NCBI RefSeq assembly: GCF_037893015.1
Contig: NC_133660.1
Location: 282,349,067 to 282,413,066 of the forward strand
Source: Macrotis lagotis
Lineage: Eukaryota > Chordata > Mammalia > Peramelemorphia > Peramelidae
Length of the DNA stretch: 64,000 nt
Reading direction: 5' to 3'
Part shown: one piece after another, positions 31,385 through 64,000 of the stretch
How positions within the stretch are numbered: the first letter of the stretch is position 1
Layout: every line of letters starts with the position of its first letter
Position numbers and translations under genes: made by a program
Notes under the pieces: model-generated
Seen by the model: the letters and a program-made list of their open reading frames with translations, nothing else
Database searches by the model: none
Told to the model about the DNA's origin: nothing

Positions 31385-32735
31385 CCAGATCTGGCTTTCA
31401 TCAGCAGTTACAAAAGGCAGTGGCTGATGGGGTATGAGTTGGTCCCATCTCACTCCCACATCTCCAGACTGTTGTTGACAGCTGAATACCACTGCTAAAT
31501 CTACATTTCTTTCTCCTGGCCCCGCTAAGAGTGGGGTTGACACCATTTAGTGAACCCAAAGATAACAAAGGACAATCTCTAATCTTTACTATGAGTGAGT
31601 TTTGTTAGGGAAGAGTCTGGAGAAGGAGAATGTAACATGGGCATTGTCCTGGTTACCAGTGTGGCTGAGCAGGGCAAGCAGCACAGAAGATGGGATGGAA
31701 AGGGTGACATACTTAGCCAGCTTTTATGGTTCTGCCTAGACCCTGACCTTTGTCCTCAAAGAGGCTGAAGTCTGGGAGAAATCCAAGGGGATGTCTTTGG
31801 GCTCTAGAGGTTGGAGGGAATCCTTCACAGAGCTAGGTCCTACCGTTCCCCCGTGGCTGGATTTAGAGAATATACCACAACCCAGGTTATGCTACTCAGC
31901 CAAATACACATCTACTGGACCCTATGTCCCAGCCTCAGGGAATTTTCATTTTTTTTAAATCAGAAAAGATTTCTTAGAGGGGGTAGCATCTTGAACAAGG
32001 CTGTTTATGACTAGCAAAGAGGTTCACTGACTACCTGAACCAGAATTTGGAAGGGGGAAAAAGAATATATTTCATCCTGGCTTTTCTTTCCCCTAAGCCT
32101 TGGGATAGCTTTGCTGGGTTCACTTTGGATATTATGACTCAGGTTCTCCATTGTGGACTACCTCATGACCAACTTGATTGGGAACCCTACTGGAGTAAAT
32201 GGACAAGTCACAAATGGAAAGATTTAAGTTTTCTTTATTACTTAAAAACAGGATGAAATTATGCAAATTTACAAGCAACTCAACAATTAGCCCTGAACAT
32301 CTGAGGTTTGATTTTCTAATAGTCTTAATTTTAACATTTTTCTACTGGTCATAATTGCACATACAAACATGTAAAATATATTTGTGTGTCTATATTTATA
32401 TCAATGTGTGTATATCTGTATCTCCGTGTATAATGTACTTGGGTATGTGTGTATATAGGTAGGTATGTCTTTAAGAAACCTGTGACTTCATCAGAGAATT
32501 TCCTAATGAACTTTCTCTACCAATGAAGATTTCAGCCTCCTCGACAACTTAGCCTCAGCTACTGGGTGGCTTTGAGAAGTAGGACTGGAGATTTAGAGCT
32601 TAAAAGGGACTTTAGTCCAAACTCCCAGAAAGGCCATGTGACTTTTCCAAAGTAGGAAGCAGCAAAGTTGGCACTGTGAGCTCTCCACTATGCTTCCTTC
32701 CTCCAGTCAATGTTTGTCCCATCTCCTCTAGTTCT
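31385..32735. other. Intergenic sequence between CCDC87 and CTSF, nothing recognised
   Basis: Single-copy-looking sequence with a TG/TA-rich stretch around 32370-32465. No gene evidence. Confidence 0.5.
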
Positions 32736-32750
32736 ACCAAGTCCACTTTT

Positions 32751-32902
32751 TTTTTTAAGGTTTTTGCAAGGCAAATGGGGTTAAGTGGCTTGTCTAAGGC
32801 CACACAGCTAGGTCATTATGAAGTGTCTGAGACTGGATTTGAACCCGGGTCCTCCTGACTCCAGGGCCAGTGCTTTATCCACTGTGCCACCTCGCCACCC
32901 CC
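32751..32902 (-). mobile_element. SINE
   Basis: Full length in reverse orientation, with AAGTCCACTTT on both sides (32739 and 32904). Confidence 0.92.
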
Positions 32903-33241
32903 TAAGTCCACTTTCCCAGGTGACCACCTATACTCCCATTATAACTGCATATGTAATCATACACATATCCCAAACGTGTATCTTCAGGTACACATGCATA
33001 AATAACATGTTCTTAGGGTTAGAAGCTGTGATTGTTTTGATAGAGTCATATATGAGAGTCACTGAGCAAATGCCCTCTTTCAGTATCCAGAGGAACAACC
33101 AGACTGCAGATCCTGGGATCTTAGAAAACGTCAGATTTGTCCGGCTTCATTTGTCTTCTGGTCAATAAAATTCACCATTTCAGGGATGGGGGAAGGAAGA
33201 AGAAAAATTTGAAACTCAAAATTTTTAAAAATGAATGTTAA

Positions 33242-33384
33242 AGGGGCGACTAACTGGTGCAGTAGGTAGATCACCGGCCCTGGAGTCAGGAGGACCCGGG
33301 TTCAAATCCAGCCTCAGACAATAATGACCTAGCTGTGTGGCCTTGGGCAAGCCACTTAACCCCATTGCCTTGCCAAAAAAAAAA
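33242..33384 (+). mobile_element. SINE
   Basis: Lacks ACTTA of the CAGACACTTAATAATG stretch, an internal deletion also seen at 34202-34345. Short target duplicate around RTGTTAAA. Confidence 0.88.
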
Positions 33385-33389
33385 GTGTT

Positions 33390-34190
33390 AAAAAATTGTC
33401 TTTACATGTAATTAGAAAAAAACAAAATACTATTTTAAAAAAAGAAAATATATTTTACAATGTTACATTAAAATGTACCTGAAAACTTTTTTTTTTTGGT
33501 CTAGACAAGTAATTTCATCTTTCTGGTGAAAACTGCCTCCACCAAAACATCTCAGCAATTCACTGGTAACTCCTAGTCTTAGAACACTGAGAGGATAATC
33601 TTCATAAATACTGTGCGTCAAAGGCAAGGACTTAAACCCAGAGCTTCCCCATTCTCAGGACAACACCCCATTTTAGAGCATTTTCTGGCTTGACTTCTTG
33701 GCCAGAGTATCATTGATTTAGAAATAAAGGGACCAACCCAAGTCTTTTTACAGAAGAGACTAGGGTGCAAAGTGACACATTTCTGAATATGAGAGCTAAA
33801 TCCCTCATTCTCTCCACTGCACCCTATTTCAATGGGGAAGATTTCAAAGACCACCCAGGCCAACTTCTTCAACCCATACAGTCTCCATCTGTAGACTGAC
33901 TGCCAGGTGGCAGGAATAGTCTACAGTCTGGCCCACCTCTGAGAAGAGATAGAGAACCTAGAGTCAGGTCTTCACTACTAACACACGAACTATAGGCCTC
34001 AGGCCCTGCAAGCTGGGACTCAGCTATTCTCATATGTCTCTCTCAAATCCTCGTGGTCTAAGGAACAAAACAAGCTCTCTTTAGATTTTTGAGGGTAACC
34101 TTACACTTAAATTCACCAGCTTCCATAAAAGACCGTCACAGCTTGTGAATATTGAGCAAACCCATTCATCTAGGCACAATAGCCAACAAA
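33390..34190. other. Intergenic, nothing recognised
   Basis: No gene or known repeat beyond short A/T runs. Confidence 0.45.
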
Positions 34191-34201
34191 AAATCAGAGA
34201 T

Positions 34202-34345
34202 GGGGGGGCGGCTGGGTGGCAGTGGATGGAGCACTGGCCCTGGAGTGAGGAGTACCTGAGTTCAAATGTGACCTCAGACAATAATTGCCTAGCTGTGTGG
34301 CCTTGGGCAAGTCATTTAACCCATTGCCTTAAAATAAAAAAAACG
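34202..34345 (+). mobile_element. SINE
   Basis: Carries the same internal deletion (CTCAGACAATAATTGCC) as the copy at 33242-33384, suggesting a shared subfamily source. Confidence 0.88.
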
Positions 34346-34794
34346 GATTACAGAGATTAGAATCCCCCCCAAAAAACATGAGCAAATGAGGGAGTTGAGA
34401 TTTATCTGAAACCCAGAGAGAAGAATCACCCAGAGAATGTCTTTTTGAATAAACCTCTATTTCAAACAAGTCTAGGGACATGGTGGGATGGCCTCACTCA
34501 TGTAGAAGTCCATCTGTTTCTACTGTCCCCGGAACTGTTCTCTGTCTTAGTGTCTTACCCTAACTTAGTAAGTTCCTAGTGCAAGTCTTTCCTGAATGCC
34601 CCCTCCAATTTCTTCCTCTATTCCCCCTTGCTGCCATCCAAGAATGAGGCACCGCATTCTCACCTACCCCACACAAATATTTTGGCTACGAAGTGGATGA
34701 AGCTTTCTGATGATCACCCAGCTCCAGCCTTCCCTCTGCAAGGTGTGGGGGGGATTGAACCTCTTTTCTCCCCCACCCCCCGCCGCAATCAGTC

Positions 34795-34925
34795 AACATC
34801 CCAGGCACTGTGTTAAGCCCTAGGGATACAAAGAAAAGCCTAACAACATGCAAGCAACTTGATAGAAAATATAAGACAAGTGAAATAAATTGGAAATAAG
34901 CACTAGAGAAAGCCAGATGGTCAAA
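34795..34925 (-). mobile_element. L2-type LINE 3' fragment
   Basis: Antisense reading with GGCACTGTGTTAAGCCCTAG and GATACAAAGAAAAGCC, typical of L2 3' ends here. The stretch from here to the CTSF promoter (about 34930-36030) has no recognisable feature. Confidence 0.6.
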
Positions 34926-36302
34926 GAAGAAGAGGTGCCAATTGTCTATAGAGTCTTCTCAGGGAGGTTAACCATCTAAGGGTGATAGTTTCCGGGGTCA
35001 AGTTAGAAGGGCAGAAAGAAGAAAGGGGAGTTGTATCTGGATGGCTTGGAGGACAGGGATTGTCTTTTCTTTCTCTATTTCAGTAGGTATTTAATAAATG
35101 GTTCTTGGATTGTTTGGAGTTGAATAGAGCAAGTGTTGCTGGGAAGAAGGATGAAGGTAGGTTAAGCAAGGGGACCCTGGAGGGCTCGGCCTCTGCTGTT
35201 GCTGACCCATTGGATTTCTGCTCCTCAGTTCTCTCCTCACCTTCAGGCATGTTCCCCAGGGCCTTGTGGCCTCTGCTCTGCTTGCTTCCCCTACTTCTGT
35301 CATTTTGAGGCCGCCCCCAGCCCTTCTGCAGCTGAATGAGAGGGGCAGGATAACCCACAGGGTGGTTTGTACACACCCCTCCTTCTTATCTCTTCTCGTG
35401 GTCTCCCTGCCTTTGATCCCGGAGCCTTCTCAGGGCTAGGAAAGGCCTTTAAATGGCAGAACTTCTAGAAATGATGCCACCCCACCAAGACTCCATGGCC
35501 ACATCCCTGGAGATCAGGCCACATGGCCTTCCAAGTCCTCCCTCATCCTCCTTCAGTAGAAGAGGAGAGCCGGCTTTCAGTGCACAAACACCAAAAGAAG
35601 CAGGAGTTGATGTTCTAGGGAAAGAAACATTGCATGTAGAGGTAAAACAACTGAGGTGAAGGGGTTTGCAGTTGGCTGAGGGTGGGGGCTGAGGTCTAGG
35701 GGATTCCAAGAGGCAGAGATAAGGGGGCACAGGGAAGTGGCTGGTGGTCTCTGCCCCGGGTGGTTCTTGGGCAGATGAAACCAGGTTGGGGTCTGTTGAC
35801 GGAAGGGGCAGCGCCCAGGGTGTGCTTGGTCAAGCAGCTCAGCCCCTGGAATGTGACCAGTGGGTCAGGGCCGAAGAGCCAGGGGAACCAGAGGGCACAT
35901 GCCTGGCAGAAGGACTTTGTTCAGAGGAGTGGAGAGAAGAGCTGGCCTTGGAGACAAGGCTTGGGTGAACACTGGTGGTGAGATCCCGGGCAAGTCGGGG
36001 TCGTGCCCACACCGGGACCAACCTTGGACCCGCAGAGGAAGGCCAAACAGTCCCTGCCCTCCTGGAGAGCCTAGGCTAGTGGGGGCGTAGGGCAGGACGT
36101 ACAGGGGACAGACATCGGTCCGTCCGAGGGCTGCCTCCACTTGTAGGGTCACTGCCCCCTTTTACAGAAGGGGAAACCGAGGCAGCCGGGTCAAGCGCTT
36201 GGCCTGGGACTCCAGGGCAGGCTCCGGACTCAGGGCCGGCCTCCGCCGGATGGCATGCCACATAATGGGGCTCCAGATCTGCGCCAGGCCGGAGAAGGAG
36301 CA

Positions 36303-36348
36303 GGGGGAGGGGAGGGGAGGGGAGGGGAGGGGAGGGGAGGGGAGGGGA
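36303..36348 (+). repeat. (GGGGA)n array in the CTSF promoter
   Basis: Nearly perfect GGGGA pentamers lie 190-235 bp before the CTSF start codon. The run may bind Sp1-like factors or form a G-quadruplex, and is likely polymorphic in length. Confidence 0.85.
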
Positions 36349-36536
36349 GAGCCCCGCCGCGCCCGCCCCCGCCCACGTGCGCCTGTAAACAGGTCAGGGC
36401 GCAGGCGCGGCGCGGCCCCCACGCCCATTGGCCAGCCCAGGCCCCGCCCCCGGCTGCCGGAGGAGGAGGCTTCGGCGGGGCCGCGCAGTCCTCCCGGAGC
36501 CGAGCTCGGCGCCTGACGACCCCCCGGACCCCCGCT

Positions 36537-41787
<5,251 letters not shown>

Positions 41788-42236
41788 ACAGCCTGCTCTG
41801 GTCAGCAGTTGGGAACATCGTTGATCCCTCTGGGCAGGGCAGTGGATCAGCAGCTGCCCGGGCCTGGCTTGGGAACTCAGACCCCAGACCAGCCCAGGCT
41901 GTTGATGTAGGTGCCCTCAGCCCTGGCAGGGCCACCCCAGCTCCTGTCCAGGACTGTCTGAGGGCAAGGTAGCTTAACTTGAGGGAGGGGGGAGGGCCCA
42001 GCACCAGCCCAGAGTAACTGGGGCCCCAGGTGGAGCAGGAAGGACAGGAGGAGGTCAGAGGGTGATTAGAGAGAAGGTCCAGATGAACAGGGGTCCCCTC
42101 AAGTGAGGCAGGACCCCTGGCATCTGCTCCGATCTGAAGCCCCACTCTGTTGTATTCCTGGCTAGGCAGAGAAGGCCCGCCCTGAATCTGTTTCCTTCTC
42201 TGTATGATGGTGTGAATTCTTTCTCCCTCTAGCATC

Positions 42237-42242
42237 AATAAA
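42237..42242 (+). terminator. CTSF polyadenylation signal AATAAA
   Basis: AATAAA lies 450 bp after the CTSF stop codon, followed within 15-25 bp by a GT-rich stretch (TTGTGTCTGGGTGTG), the usual layout of a cleavage/polyadenylation site. The 3' UTR would be about 470 bp. Confidence 0.85.
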
Positions 42243-42958
42243 GAGAGCACCCTCCTTGTGTCTGGGTGTGATTACTGTATCTCAGGGTCCGAGGGGATCA
42301 CACAGGCAGACCCTGGATGCAGCGGCTTCAGCCTCCATGAGGAGGGGGGCCTTCAGTGTCTCATTGCCCGCACTCTGGCCTTTCCTAAGGCACAGCTCTG
42401 ACTGGGCCCCTCACCTGCTCAGGAAACTCCAGTGGCTCCCTCTCCCTCCAAGCTCAGATGCAAACCTGGCCCCATGTGGCAGTCATCACCTGCTCTGTCT
42501 GGTCCCACTGGCCCTCCACCCTTCTGCCCTTCCAGCTCGGGGCAGGCGCCTCTTACTAGGCCTTTCCTGATGGGAGGCCCTTCCCCTCCCCTCCAGCTGC
42601 TGGGCCTCCCCACAGAAAGGGCTTTGGTTTTATCTCTTCTTAGGTCCAAGGTATCTATAAAGAGTGGCAGCCCCTGGAGAGCAGCAGCCGTTAATCAGAG
42701 CTTAGCACAGTGACTTCCACAGCTTAAGGGTGACTGACCAGTCCCCCCGGGGGTCATCTCACTTGGCATGTGCCTCCTCTTAGTAGCCATTCCCTGCCCC
42801 CCCCCCCAGCAGAGGCTTTGCAGCCTCTGGGAAGGGGCAGGGAGCGTGATGGTATTAGACTGTTGGACCCTCTCTGCACTCTGACCCCATGGAGGTTCCA
42901 GGCTTCACCCTGCCCTGGTAAAGAGACGAGCTGGGGTCCCAGCCAGGGAAGAGGGAGC

Positions 42959-42964
42959 TTTATT
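42959..42964 (-). terminator. ACTN3 polyadenylation signal AATAAA
   Basis: On the minus strand AATAAA lies about 195 bp after the ACTN3 stop codon. It gives a short 3' UTR and leaves about 700 bp between the convergent CTSF and ACTN3 transcripts. Confidence 0.8.
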
Positions 42965-43157
42965 GAGCGCAGCCAGTGGGGAGAGGTCTAAGGTGATGTG
43001 TGTCTCTGAGCTCATAGGTCCCTGGCCTTGGGAGGAGAAAAGGGTCAAATTATCAGGAGAATTGGGGAGAGGGGATCAAGGCTTTGGTGCTGCCCAAGAA
43101 AGGAGAGGGTCAGATGTTGAAAAGAACACTCCTGGGGTTGCGAGGGAAAGGCTGGGG

Positions 43158-64000
<20,843 letters not shown>

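Overview
The window is therian genomic DNA, most likely from a marsupial. The gene content is mammalian: CCS, CCDC87, CTSF and ACTN3, in the arrangement known from human 11q13.2. About thirty copies of one tRNA-derived SINE are scattered through it, recognised by an A-box-like GGTGGCGCAGTGGATAGAGC, a B box GGTTCAAATCC and a tail CCTTGCAAAAACCTAAA. I know this family from marsupial genomes (WSINE1/MAR1-like). A BovB-like RTE LINE and marsupial-type L1 3' ends support the same reading. I cannot fix the species; an Australian marsupial such as a dasyurid is a guess.

Layout. Positions 1-20,400 hold no recognisable gene. They contain decayed L1, RTE and L2 LINEs with SINEs inserted into them. CCS (copper chaperone for superoxide dismutase) runs on the minus strand from 27,849 to 20,477 in 8 exons. 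CCDC87 starts head-to-head with CCS, 299 bp away, and is a single exon on the plus strand (28,149-30,821). After 5.7 kb of repeats, CTSF (cathepsin F) runs on the plus strand (36,537-41,787, 14 exons). ACTN3 (alpha-actinin-3) runs tail-to-tail with CTSF on the minus strand from beyond the right edge to 43,158. Exons 2-21 and the last six codons of exon 1 are present. Splice junctions were placed by hand. Every ACTN3 internal exon length keeps frame and gives 858 residues, which with the 43 missing ones equals the 901 of human ACTN3. CCS totals 282 and CTSF 457 residues.

The four genes do not form one pathway: CCS loads copper into SOD1, CCDC87 is a testis/sperm protein, CTSF is a lysosomal protease and ACTN3 is a fast-muscle Z-disc protein. 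The block is inverted relative to the usual human map orientation, which only reflects how the window was cut.

The most unusual content is structural. A 630-bp G-rich minisatellite fills CCS intron 1. A pair of inverted SINEs has target-site duplications that imply the DNA between them flipped. A 200-300 bp inverted duplication lies inside L1 debris. Cathepsin F exon 1 has a 24-bp in-frame duplication, and a 36-bp exact repeat sits in two CTSF introns. I found no CRISPR array, no stand-alone RNA gene and nothing that looks like a new multi-gene system.
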